DNA of 64,000 nucleotides from Aphelocoma coerulescens (taxonomy: Eukaryota > Chordata > Aves > Passeriformes > Corvidae): the NCBI RefSeq assembly GCF_041296385.1, contig NC_091020.1:25642501-25706500 (forward strand), read 5' to 3'. The notes under the pieces were generated by a model. That model made no database searches, had not been told where the DNA came from, and worked only from the letters and a program-made list of their open reading frames with translations. Position 1 is the first letter of the stretch. Every line of letters starts with the position of its first letter. Shown in pieces: positions 35,684 to 47,900 of this stretch. Both the position numbers and the translations under genes were made by a program.

Positions 35684-38600
35684 TCATTTCCTGTGGTGGA
35701 GCAGAAAAAGATATTAGCAGGCCAGACTATGAGCCTGTCATGAATATTTTAATTATGTTTATCATCTATTCATCTCTGTCACTGTTGCCCACTTCTGAGA
35801 ATGATCTTGGTGGCATCTATTAGTGAAAATGAGGAAAAGAATCCTGAAATTATCACCACTTCAGTGTGGGCAAGTATCAGTGGCTTTGCTATACCCAGTA
35901 CAACCTCAGCTCAGCAGTGGGGCAGGTTGCAGTGGCTTTATTCCCTGGGGGAAGGCATGCTTTTAGCAGTTAAGCTGATGAAGTGAAGTGCTATTTAGGG
36001 TGTGTAAGAGTAGTAAATTTTGGCTGAACATGATGTATGCGATTAGGAACTGCTCTTTGGAGGGGCAGTGGAGGGTCAGACCTGCATAAATGAGCTATGG
36101 AAGGTCTTTCTTGTGAGTGCTGCAGAATGACAGCTTCCAATTCAGAATGGAGATTTCTGCATGCTGGGTTGGTGTTTTCTGGTTAGAACAGGGAGGTTAA
36201 TGAGGAAAATGCATTGAAAAAACTCTTTAGAAATTTTCTATGACACTGAATTGAGGCTATCCCTATGAAGTGGTGGAGTTTTGGGGCAAGAGGTTGATTT
36301 AGTGGTGAGTTACTTTTATTCGTTTTTCTTGAGTTGATGTCAAAAATGAACTTTATTCTGCAGATTATTGACTTTTAGGACCCAGCAGGAGGGGAAGGAA
36401 GATTGGAGGCATGTCTAGGAAGATGTCCTAGTGCTTGTCTGGTAACAGGAGGCAGAAATGACAGCAGCTGACAATGTTTGTTATAATTTCTTAGGATCTG
36501 GATACAGGACCTCAATCACCTTTAATATACCTGGGCTGGAATAAGGAGATGGCTGGAATTCAGGTGTTACTTGCTATCTCTCTGCATTGCAACAGGCCAG
36601 TGGGCTACAAACCAGGCTCAGCTGCATGTGTTCACTCTGTTAATGGGTTGGAATGTCTTTCAAAGGTTAAAATCCTGATAGCTCTGCAGGTGGAGAGAAA
36701 AGTGGTTAAACGTAGTTTTGCAGAACTTGGGAGGTATTTCAAGATTAAAATTGTAAACTCAAAAAATAGGGAAAAACTGTTTCCTGATAAGTCCTAAGAC
36801 TAAATATTCTCAGTTCTTCTCCATTTCAGTGAGGTTTGTGGGCCTTTTCTGTTGATGTAAAAATACTTCTCTTCTGTTTTCCCCCTCACTTTCCTGCTCT
36901 GGCTTCTAATGCAAGGTGAAGAGCGATGGTTGTGTTATTCTATTTAACCTTGGTTTCCATCTGTCATGGGTGCATAAACTGTTGCATTACTGTCTCTGTT
37001 CTACTGAAACACCAAAGTAGTTTACAGTAATGGCCCAGTCTGGTGATAAGACTCTTAGCACAAGGCCATAGCTCCCCATTTAGGTATAGATGGGAGGGGT
37101 GTACATAAGCAATGGTCCCATGGGCTTTGAGCTAAAATGTGGGCTGATCTCAGTCTTTGCTGATCATTAGGATTTGAGGTACTGCTTTGGTGAGGTGCTG
37201 CAGAGCACTGAATCTAAAATACCCATTATTTTCTGTATTAACTTTTTTCTTTATAAACCACGAGGCAAAGTGAAAATGTTCATTGTTGTTTGGAATTTTA
37301 TAGGTTTCTCATCGGCTTGATCTCATGTTATTTTTACTAGAAAGGCAGAGGTTTACAGTTTTCACAGTTTCTTTTCTTAATTTCTTTTCACATTTTTTTT
37401 ACACTTTATTCCTTTGCACTTTTAAAAATTGCCGTTAAACGTCTCAAATGGCAGGAAGTAAGAAGGATAAATTGGGAGTAAGCTGTAGAAAAAAAATTGA
37501 AAAAATCTCACTTCTCAAAAAGAAATTTAATCTCAGTGAAGGTTGAGAAATTTCTGAATGACACTTTTGGAGAAACATCTGTCTAGAATGTCGTTTTCCA
37601 GCCAAAATGATCCTAAAGTTTCCTACAAAGCAAATGAGAAAAATCTATGGGGCCAAAACCATATGTCAGAGAAGCCTGACTGATTCTTATGTTTGCTCAA
37701 ACTTCCTCTTCCATAGGACTTGGTGGGTGTCACTGCCTCTCAGTGTAGTTTGTCACATGCTGTCAGGACCAGCGTCTGTGCTCCAGGCATGTCCCCAGGG
37801 TGTGCAGGGACCATATTTGCCAGGTCATACCTGCTTTTTAGGGCGCAGCCATGGCTGATGGCAGCTGAAAAAAGCTTGTGTTCATGACTGAAATCATATA
37901 CTTTAGAATACCAGAAGGGTAATTACTGCATTCCTCTCTATCCATGGGACCTCTGTAAGGTTTGGATTGGGCAGCCCAGCCCTGTTCACCAATTTTTTGA
38001 ATGTCCTGAGCTGCAGTGTTAGCACAGACTGGAGTATTGGCCACTTTTATTTGTCTATGTCTCGCTGGGAAATAACAACTTGGGGTTGTCATTAGGGTTT
38101 TTTCCCCTGCAAGTTTCATCCCTGAGGAAAATGTAATGGAAACCCTTGAAGCTGTAGATCATTATTTACCTGAGTAGTGAGGGAAAGAGGCAATAGCATC
38201 AGTGGAACATAACCAGGTCCCACACTGTAATCATGTAAGAAGAGGAAAGAGAGAGAGACAGAGAGCAAGAGACTGGGCCAGTGCCCTGTATCACTGCCAG
38301 CCTTTCCCCCATGATGGATTAGCTGTAATTTAGGAATAATGCATGAGGTCTGGAGACTAGATGCAGCTTCTGGCTTTGTGTGGCTGACAATCTGATATAA
38401 ACCATGAACAGATCCTCTATGTAGTTTAACCAGTACTCAAGAACCCTAATGCTAAACCTGGAAGGATCAGAGGTGAGACCGGAGTGACGGGGGACTACAG
38501 CATGCTTCAGACACAGTTGCCATCAGTAGGAGCATGTGCAGGAAGGGTGCACTTTCTTCTGGGCTAAACTTTGGTTTCATGGATGTACAAAGATGTCCTG

Positions 38601-38715
38601 ATGTCCTGTTCTCCTCCCTTTCCCTTCAGTCAGCTCCCACACACATTCCAGGTCTAACGAACCGAACCAGAATCCTCACATTCTTTCTGATGATGTTGGA
38701 CAGTGCATTAAACCC

Positions 38716-38733
38716 AAACCACCACTGTGGTTT
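38716..38733 (+). other. Perfect small hairpin near the inferred 3' UTR end
   Basis: AAACCAC and GTGGTTT form a 7-base-pair stem around the loop CACT. It lies about 160 bases before the distal poly(A) signal. Confidence 0.4.
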
Positions 38734-38800
38734 CAAAGGATTAAATGAGACAGACAATTGCAATACCTGTTTTGAACACAGTAATACAACTGCATGAGTC

Positions 38801-38821
38801 ATATATATACATATATATATA
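38801..38821 (+). repeat. Interrupted (AT)n run
   Basis: ATATATATACATATATATATA, about 70 bases before the distal poly(A) signal. Confidence 0.85.
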
Positions 38822-38893
38822 CTGTTCTTGGTTTTATTGTTCCATTTGAATATTTCTACTGTAAAAAAAGGCAGTGGTTTTGAAATTGTTGAA

Positions 38894-38899
38894 AATAAA
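38894..38899 (+). promoter_or_regulatory. Candidate distal poly(A) signal AATAAA
   Basis: AATAAA is followed by a TGTATTTTTGTACATCA stretch and then by T-rich sequence at 38933-38960, a typical cleavage context. It is the best candidate for the 3' end of the longest SORCS3 transcript. Confidence 0.5.
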
Positions 38900-38920
38900 T
38901 GTATTTTTGTACATCAGAGT

Positions 38921-41900
38921 TACCCCTGGATGCTTTTTCAATCCTTGTTCTTTTTAGATTTCCTTTTGGCAAAGTCTTCTTTCTCTTTTGAATTTCCCTT
39001 GCCATATCTATTCCTCCAACTCTGTTGTTCAGGGTCATGAATGCACATGGGGTGTCAACAGAGAAATGTTTTAAGGCTAGATTTTTAAGATAAAAGAGAA
39101 AACAACTACCTCTCCTTCCTTCTTAGTGCTGCTCTCCAAAAATAATTATCTTCTTACTTTCCGTTCTACAGGCTGATTCTCTTTGGAGCCTCAGAGGTGG
39201 GTGAATAGGAGGAGAGAACTCTCTGCTTTTGCAAACACAACCCCATGAATCCCATGCTCTCACCTATCTGATTTTAGCCTGTGAAGTGCCAATGTGAAAA
39301 AAAAAAAGAAAAAGTTTCTTCACTCCTTGGCACAAGAGAATGTTTAAAAACAGAAGAGAGCACGGAAGAATGTCTCTGGACATCTATTAGCCATCTCCAC
39401 CCATGAACATGCATGCATACCCCACCCTTCCCCCTTTCCTTTAGCTCTGAGGTTCATAAACTGCAGTTGTTTCTGTTTTCCCTTTAAGTCAGAAAGCTGA
39501 AAAAGGCAGGCAGTGAAGGACTCGTTTGGCCATCCCCAAGTGTGATATATTGAGATGCCTCCAGCATCACAGAAGACCTCTCAGCTTTTAATTTTTGAAT
39601 GTCTTTACAGCAATGATAGTGTAACACTTGTGTTCCTGGGATCCTGAACTACAAGTTATGGACAGACAAGCACAAAAGATGAAAGTGCCATGGCTTAACA
39701 ATCTACCACTGAGAGCCTGTGCTCAACTGTTCAGAAACCCAGCTAAGTTCAGCTGTGAAGGCAAGTGCAGGCACTTCATAGCCTAGAAACATGAGCAGTA
39801 GCTCAATCCTTGCCTGAATCCAGCTGTTTTTCTGTCATGGATGGACCTCTTATTCCCTTTATTAAAGGCAGTGCAAGTATTGTTTGCTACATTATGAAAT
39901 TCTCTTGGTTGTGCCAAATACCCCTCTGCCAGGGAATATGGTGCTGCTCAGGAAAATGGCTCGTAACTGCTCCTGGAGTCAGCTCATCACTGTCATGTTC
40001 CACTCATGGCACCACACACTTCAACAGGCTGAGGCAGTGCTTAGCTGACTTTGCCTTCTGCCCAGGTCTTCCTTTTCCCTTGGCCCTCTCCCCAGTGAAG
40101 TACTCTGATTATTAAGGACTATCAAAGCACCATTGCATTACTGACATATTAGTGTAATACATCACTTGAGTGCTGGTGTGCTGTTGTATATCATGGTGCT
40201 ACATCAAGGAAATGGCAGGTGACAGGAACCCCAGGCCCAGAGACAGATCACTTTTCTAAGCTTTATGGGCTGCTTTTTTTCCCTAAGACAGCAAATAAAG
40301 GCAAGGAAAGCAGTATTGAACTGCTGCCATGAAGCTTTCAAAACCTTTAAATATATTTATCTATACATTTTTCCCTTGACCCTGAAACATTAATTAAACA
40401 AATCTGCTGATGTTTCTATATGAGACCACAGAGATGAGTTTATTTTGGGTCATGGAGGAAAGAATAATTGTTCACTGTGAATTGTTTCATGTGTGTGTCT
40501 GTGTGTGAGCAGAAAAGAAGGACTTGTCCTTGCAAAACAAAAAATAATTTGTTCCTGAATTTCAAAAAAAAAAATTATTATTAGTAGGTCAATTGACTAT
40601 ATTTTAAATGTAGTTGTGCAGGTAGAGCTAGGACAGAAGGCGATTGTGCTGATGGTGTTGGGATTTTACCCTTGATAAATATAAAAAGATTTGTTTTACC
40701 ATTGCTTTATGCTGGTTCTACCTGTTCAGGCCCCCTGATATCAGTGAATTTAGTCTTGATTTACACCAGTCTGAGCTCTCACATTAAGAGGAGTTTCATG
40801 CATACTTCAAGGATGGAATAAATCCTTTTTAATGCCTCATTGTGAATGTCAAGCAGTTTTCAGATCAAAATTTAGGGGAGATTGTAATACTACTACTAAT
40901 AAAAAATCACATACAGGGACATAGTTGGAAGGAAGGAGAAGCATGTTTATTAAATTAAACAGAAATATTATGATGATATATGTTTTTTAAAATCTTGTGT
41001 TGGCTGCATGAACCTGGAAGGCAAAAAGGGGAAAAAACCTGTAATCCAGATGTGAAGCAGAGTGAGGAAAAAGAGAGGTGGACTAGGCTGGCTGGGATCC
41101 CGTGGCTGACCAAAAGGCACAGTGAGAGGCACATGATTGTTTAATGATTTAATGGTTTTAGTACAGGAAGCTTCTCAAGTCTCAGGCTGAATCAACTGAA
41201 TCAAAAGGAGACGTTGCACATTCAGGCCATATGAGATGGAGTCAGCTCTGCTTCCACATCCTGATGCTCAGCATTGAAATTCAAGTTTTAAGCAAGTGAT
41301 TCCCTACTGAAGTCCCAGTGTTGAGCACTGAGGGTCCTGGTAGAGCAGTGGTGGGTGAGTGAGGGCTCAGGCAGGATTTGTTGGCTGATTCCAAAGCTCA
41401 ACCTAGGGTTGCATGTAATTGTATTCAATGGGTTGTGTGGTTGCTGTGAAAAAGAAGTGGCTCCTGATGCAGGTTGTATTGAAAATGGACCTGAAGAGGT
41501 CAGTGGGGAAAGGGAAGGAAGATGGGATGACAAAATACTGTGCAATATTTGTCAGTTCATGGGGCTCAATCCTCTTTCATGGATATTAATTTGTCTGTAT
41601 GCTGAGTGAAGCAAGGTGTTAAAATCCTTGTCTGGGATGGGAGACAAGGATGAGTCTTACAGGGAGCTGTATGAATGGGCCATCAAGAACTGACTGAGGC
41701 AAGTGTCTGGGCTGGGACAAGGGGTGCAGCTACCTGTCCTTGTCTTTTTGAAATAAGCATTCCCTGAAGAGACCCTCAGAGAAACCAGGGAGAGTAGAGA
41801 AGTTTTAATGAGAACAAGGGGTGGTGAAAATCAATGTGAGATAATCTGACAACCAAGATAAGGCAAAGTCAACCTGGGCAGCATCTGCTGCTGCCAGATC

Positions 41901-44900
41901 TGGAAACATTTGGGTGCACTTACTATGCCCCAGCATGTACAGACCCCTCATTTCAGAGTGGTTCTGGGTCTCATGAGAGTGCATGAGGATGGAGAAAGAC
42001 TGAGAGCCAAAGCATGCCACACAGAAAGGTTTTTCTTATCTCAGGAGCCCTCCACAGCATGCGTGTGCTGAAGTGTCTAAAGCTTATTGCAGGCAAGTTT
42101 GAGAGTCTAAATCCGTTTGTGGCTCTGGACATTACTGCCTAATAATATCACCTACACTTGGAATAATCTGAGATATTGTTAGGAATACCTGTGAGACTAT
42201 GGTTTTAATCTTTTTTTTTTAACCTTGAAATGTTCCTCTCGGTTCCAGTCTACAGTCTGTTAGAGATCTGAACTGAACCATAAGGTGCTGAGGGACTTCC
42301 CTCTTCATTTTTTTTTGTGTAAAACTTCCCTTCCTTTTGTAGGTTATGCAGCAAAGTCTCAGCATAACCTTCAACCCCACTTTCACCCACTGCACTTTGG
42401 GACTATGAATAATTTACAATATGGATATTATTTACTGTGTGAACAATTTGTGCATTTCTAAAAGGAGAAGTCACAGAACGGGCAAGCACATGCACTCCTG
42501 TGGCTTTGGTGCAGGAGAGCCTGGAGGTGCTGTTGACATCAGTGGGCACTTTTCCTCTGGATCTGTCATTAATGCCTACAGACCTTGGGGCACAGCCTCA
42601 CTCTGCACAAACACTCACGAGAGTGCCACAGCCCCTATAATTTACCATTAGAGGAGGGGAATTTAAGAACAGCTGCAAATTGCTTATTAATTCAAAATAC
42701 TTTCATCAGCCTTGGAACATTAACTGATCCTGAGTAGTGGGAGGGAATTGATCTAATTTATTTATTTATCTGATCCATTAATGAATTTTTGACAAAGCTG
42801 TTTTGAGAACAAGATGTGAAGACAATGCAAAGTCTAAGCAAATTAGGGCACACTATGCCAGGCTGAGAACCAAATTCCTGCACATCACTCTGGTGGAAGT
42901 TTCTGGGCTTAGGAATTCCCAAGTCAGTCCAGGGCTTCTCCATGGGGATGGAGAGCAGAGGGAACTGAAGAAAAGGTTTAGTTCCCTACTTAAGTGGCTG
43001 TTTGGTCTTAAACCACTAACCCAGGGTCATGCATTAGTTTCTGCTTTGGGCTAAGGTGAGTGTCTGCATGCAGTTAAGCTCCATCGTGTCCGAATCTGAA
43101 TTTCTGTTTGTAGCTGCTGCACAACAACAATCTGCAAACTGGACTGGACCTTCCCTCCAGACCGTCTGGCTCACATTAGGAACTCTGACTGTAAGAGAGC
43201 CTATAATGGACATCTGGACTGGAAGGTGTGAAAGAGTCTAAGTAGGTGTAAAAGGATTCAAAGGGAGCCTGAGGGTTCACTCTGAGCCCAGAAGGGTGCT
43301 AGGGTTTTGGTTTGTTGATTTTGTTTGATGGTAAAACCCTGCCTCTAGTTTTTAAATCATAATTAATAGCTCATCAGGAACATTGGCTTCAGAAGTTATT
43401 ATTATGTTTCAACAGATGTTCAACCAGTCAGATTATTTAATTAGCTTCATGCTCTTTAACCTCATAAATCTGTGAAAGCTGTGACAAGGAAAAGGAAAAT
43501 GAATTCATGAAAATAAATCAATACCCTAGATCTTAATACAGCCTAAATAGTTTTGATCCAAGCACCACTGAAAAGTTTGGGGAGCAAGCTGAATGCTTGT
43601 CTCTGGGCTATAAATCACATGTGAGCACAGTTTTAGAAGAAAATGCCTTGGATTGTCAGCACAGCATTCTTGGGAAGTGGGGAGAGCCTCTGTGTGTAGG
43701 GAACTGGTTTGGCATTGGAGAGACCTGCATGTGGTCCCTACATCTGACAATGACTTAAAATGTATCTTTCAGAAACTCTTGTTTTTTCCTGTTCTCCTTA
43801 AACAGTGGAAATGTTGTCTCAAGCAGAGACCAACCCCAAGGATATTTCTCAAAATTCCCCCAGAGAAGAGGGTCATCATTTAATATGCTATTTAGAAGAA
43901 AACTTTCTCTGCTTCCCATTGACCAGGATGCCTTAGGAGATTGGCTTCCTGATTTCCTTACCTCTGTTACTTCCTTAGCTTGGGTAATAGCAGCTAACCT
44001 AATAACTCCTTCTGTTATACTAAAAGCCTTTTTATATTTGTTTGAAGTGGGTGGATGAATAGATGGAACCTGCCAACATATCTGCAGAGCACCAAGGCCA
44101 CCCCAGCCAGTGAAGATGGAGTGCTAAGTGGCCATTTGGTTGCTTCACTCACCATAGTTCACCTGTAGTACTCGGTGCTACTGCAGACAGTAAGGTTCAT
44201 GCTCAGTGGGTGTGAATCTGGCCTTGAAAATAATCCTCCCCTGTTCCATTTCCAGCCACGGCCAAGATCCTGGACCAGCAAGCAGGCTGGTGCCTCCACA
44301 TTTACTGCACTCATAGTTGTGTGATTACAGGAGACACAAGTCGGTGAATCAAAGCATACAATGACCCACTTCATCTTCAACATGCTTGGATTTTATTCCC
44401 ATGTGTGGTATTTTAAAATGTGTTTCCCTCATCTTCATTTCAGAAAAATACTTTGTTGACACACTTTAGCCCCTCCAGAGACCAACTTCAAACAAGAGAT
44501 CATTTATAGAGGAAAAGCTCCATTCAGTAAGGCTTTTTTGTACCCTTGTCGGCTCCAAGAAACCATTTTTTCCCTTAATTTTTCCTTCCAGCAATTTCAT
44601 ATAACGTGTCCCACAATATGCCTGCCTTCCATAAATCAGAGGGGACGGAAACCTGCGCATGGCAGGAATGGATTTGCTCCAGAAACTTCTGAAGGTCGGT
44701 TTTGACTTTGCTCTGAGCTCTGTGCAGTGGGATTTAGGTCAAGCATGGACAATATAGTCATTCCCCTGAAGCCTGCAATTAAATGGTTTTTTTGCTGCAT
44801 GAACCTGGTAACACTCTCTACACAGCGTGCATCAGTCATTGCTCTGGACTGCATTTTCCTGACTGCAGTGGCTCTGCCTTTCCTGTTCTTATTGCCATGG

Positions 44901-47900
44901 TAGGAACTAACACCACCAATTGCATTTGTCTATTTTTTATAGTCAGATTCTTTCCTATGGCTGTGTTATGGTTTGGTTTTCTGGTTAACTGCTTCCTTTC
45001 ACCTCCTGTGCCACCACCTACTTCTCTGCCTTTCTTACTTGCTTATATCCCTGCTCAGAAACTTCCACCTGTGCAGCCAGTTTAGTGGGGAGGTGGAATT
45101 CACCCTTGCTAATTCAAAGGTATGGAAGAGGAGAAATCTGGGTGTTGAGGATGGCCATCTTTCACATCTTTACTTCACCGTAATGAAATTTAAGTTCAAA
45201 ATGGTTCAGGCAATGCGACCTCCCTCCTTCTGAGGGTTAAAAACCATAATCTGCTCTGTCTGCCTACAGGTCAGGGACACCCTTCTGCTGAAAGCATCTT
45301 ACTCAGGCCAGGCTTGGATGCCACCTGTGAAGTAATGGTCAGGACTCTCAGTTAGTGCTCAATTTATCTTGTTTCCCTCTTCCCATTCTATAGGAAAACA
45401 AATGATGTTTACATTTGTGGTCTTTGTTGCCTCTCTTTAGAAACTATGCTACCTTTATACATTGCTGGTCTCATCACTTTTTAGCCATGACAGAACTAAG
45501 AATGAAACTGCAAGGGAAGAAAATGCTTGTAACAGTTATATTTTTTGTTTGATGAAAAATACCTCCCAGGTAAAGTGAGACATTTTTCTCTGATAAATCC
45601 CACAATTTGTGCAGAGCACGAACAGGTAGGACTGAGGTTTTCATGGTAACCCATCTTTAGTACTGTTATTACTGCCAGTACCCAAACAATCTTCTGTTTC
45701 CTAGCAGTTAAAAAGAAACCATAAAAATACCTTTCAGTGCAATCAGGAGGGCTTCTTTTAGAAGCTCTTCCTTTAGAACTCCAATGCCTTTAAAAACATA
45801 GGGGTTTTTTTCTTCCCCTTTCATTTCTTTAATTTTTTTTTTAAATTAAGAATACAACAGGGATTAAAATGAAAAAGGATCTGGAATCATTTTGACTGAG
45901 AGGAAAGAAATATTTGTACATTATTCATCCTACTCTCAGTTATTCATCAAAAGTTTCATTCTTCAACTAAAGTCTTTTCCTTATCTTAAAGCCACTGACA
46001 TGAATATATATCACCAAGTTAAAAAGATTGAATTACACTTCTCCTGCTGCTGCTGAGATTCATGGAAGCTCAAAGCCCAGCCTAGTCCCTAGGTGTACCG
46101 AGCCACTGCATTTTATGATTTTCGGAGAGCAACGCTAACAGGGTTTGTCTCTTCATTGTGATACGGAGATGATTGAAAATGTGCTGCTGTATCGCTTGAT
46201 AAAAGACCATTGCCAAAAAGGAGAGCAGCTTTGTCATTTGAGAACATTACCCATGGGGTTTAAGAGACCTACTTGACAGCAAAAGCTCTAGCAGATTTTT
46301 TTTTTTTTAAAGCAATATGTTCTCCATTGCCATTGTCAACAGCTTGAACAAGAGATAAGAAGGAGCTGAGATGTGATCCGTAAAATCTTCCCCAAGTATT
46401 GTGTTGCCCCATAAGTACCAGGGGAACAAGTGACATTTTCTTGCTCTGGTTCTTAGTGCTTGTTCAGAGAGAGAGTCACTCTTGGTCTGTGCTGCTCTTG
46501 GTTCATGCACCAGCTCACACTCCCTGATGTCTGTTCTGCAGGTGCTCAGCTTCGAAACGAGCAGGGTGGAGCACAGTGATGCAGGCTCAGTGTGGGGGGA
46601 CTGACTGCCCACCCTGACTCACTGCTTTTTGGAGTTGCAGGCGAGACCTCAGCTGCCACAGTAACACTTGGAGTGCAAAGAAAGGTGTTTTAAATTGAAT
46701 TTAGTGTGTTTAATGTTCACAGGCAAGACATGTCCTTTACAGGATGTCTTGAGGCAAAGATGTAAGAAGCTCTACTCCCCAGGCATCTGTGTGATGGAAA
46801 ACAGAGCCATTTTTATGTCCTGCACAGGGGTGTGGGGTCAGCAATGAGAGCAGAGCACTCCTGTGGCAGGCAGACTGAGTTGGCAGCATGCAGGATATGG
46901 CACAGGCATGCACTGAGTAGTGTCAGCTGTCACCCACTGCTTTCCTTACCACTGCAAGGGAGGAAGGGCTGTCCCTAGTGATCCTGCACCAGGGCACAAA
47001 CTTGGTGGTGTCAACTTCAAACTCACTGAGATGGGACAGTGAGAAGTCCTGGTTTTCCTAATGGGTCTTGATGACACAGCTCTTGGCTCATTTACATTTG
47101 ACACACAGGGGCTTAATTTTTTCTTCATCTTCTTGAAATGCAGTAAAAGAGCCAGTTCACACCAAGGGGCCTCAAATTTATGACAGACAGGACAAAAGTG
47201 CTGAGGCCCTCTCTCATACCGGTGTCACAGGTGCTGATGTGGGTACAAGGGCAGCTGTTGATGTCCCAGGACCAAGGAGCCGCATCCAGTCTGCAAGAAA
47301 GCTCTGTGACCTTCAGCAGGAGGGAACTCAGTGGACAAAAATCCCCTTGCTCCTTGTAGCTTATGAAGTGTGAGTTCCATTTCATGACAGAGACTCTAAC
47401 TTGTAGATAGAGATAACATTTTCACCAAGTTCTTTGTGCATTTCTGGATGTAAGGCTACCAAATAGTGCATATTGTCCCAGCAGCACCAACACAATGCAA
47501 TGATATCTTCTAAAGATGTCAAATGCTGTTGCACAGCTATTTGCTTTGCTAGCACTTCAGACCTAGGGCATTTCACTGCAGAGCTGGTTCTGTGCAGAGC
47601 CACACAGAGCCCTCCAGCCCTCCTCAGCCACCTGCTCCTGTCATGACCCACAAGTGCATTTTTCTGCCTGTGCGGGTGGTTGGGCACCCACCAACCCCTG
47701 TTTTGCTCCACAGAAAGGAGTGTTTGATGATCTGCACTGAGCCAAACATCATTTTGCAGCAACACACCTTTGATTGGAAAATGGACCACTGCAATTTGAG
47801 AAGGGCTGAACTCTAACTTGCCAAGGGCATGTAGAGATAACTTGAACTGAGGGGAGTTTGGGAGAGGAAAACTGTACGTAAAATCCCCACTGAAGTTCAG

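Larger units (their letters stand above)
80..38920 (+). other. SORCS3: SORCS3 gene locus, 3' half (exons for residues 1-552 of the visible part, plus 3' UTR)
   Basis: Thirteen exons on the + strand join into one open frame of 552 codons with TAA at 34659-34661, and every junction is GT-AG with compatible phase. Visible features in order: ten cysteines (residues 26, 43, 60, 75, 77, 84, 96, 111, 131, 146) forming the 10CC module; two PKD-like segments; a SorCS-specific membrane-proximal region; a transmembrane helix at about 456-474; a 78-residue tail. SorCS proteins are type I neuronal sorting receptors that bind proneurotrophins and steer membrane proteins; SorCS3 is postsynaptic and is reported to bind PICK1 and PSD-95 through its tail. 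The tail ending NCTSV favours SORCS3 over SORCS1, whose alternative tails end differently, and over SORCS2. The start codon, propeptide and most of the Vps10p propeller lie outside the window. Numbering here is local to the visible part. Confidence 0.92.
34662..38920 (+). other. SORCS3: SORCS3 3' UTR (3' end inferred)
   Basis: The UTR starts after TAA at 34661. The sequence is AT-rich, with no internal repeat element of CR1 or LTR type. The end is inferred from the AATAAA at 38894-38899, followed by a T-rich, GT-containing stretch. Shorter isoforms ending after AATAAA at 34873-34878 or 35023-35028 are possible. An alternative reading is that the UTR ends near 35.05 kb and the rest is intergenic. 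Confidence 0.5.
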
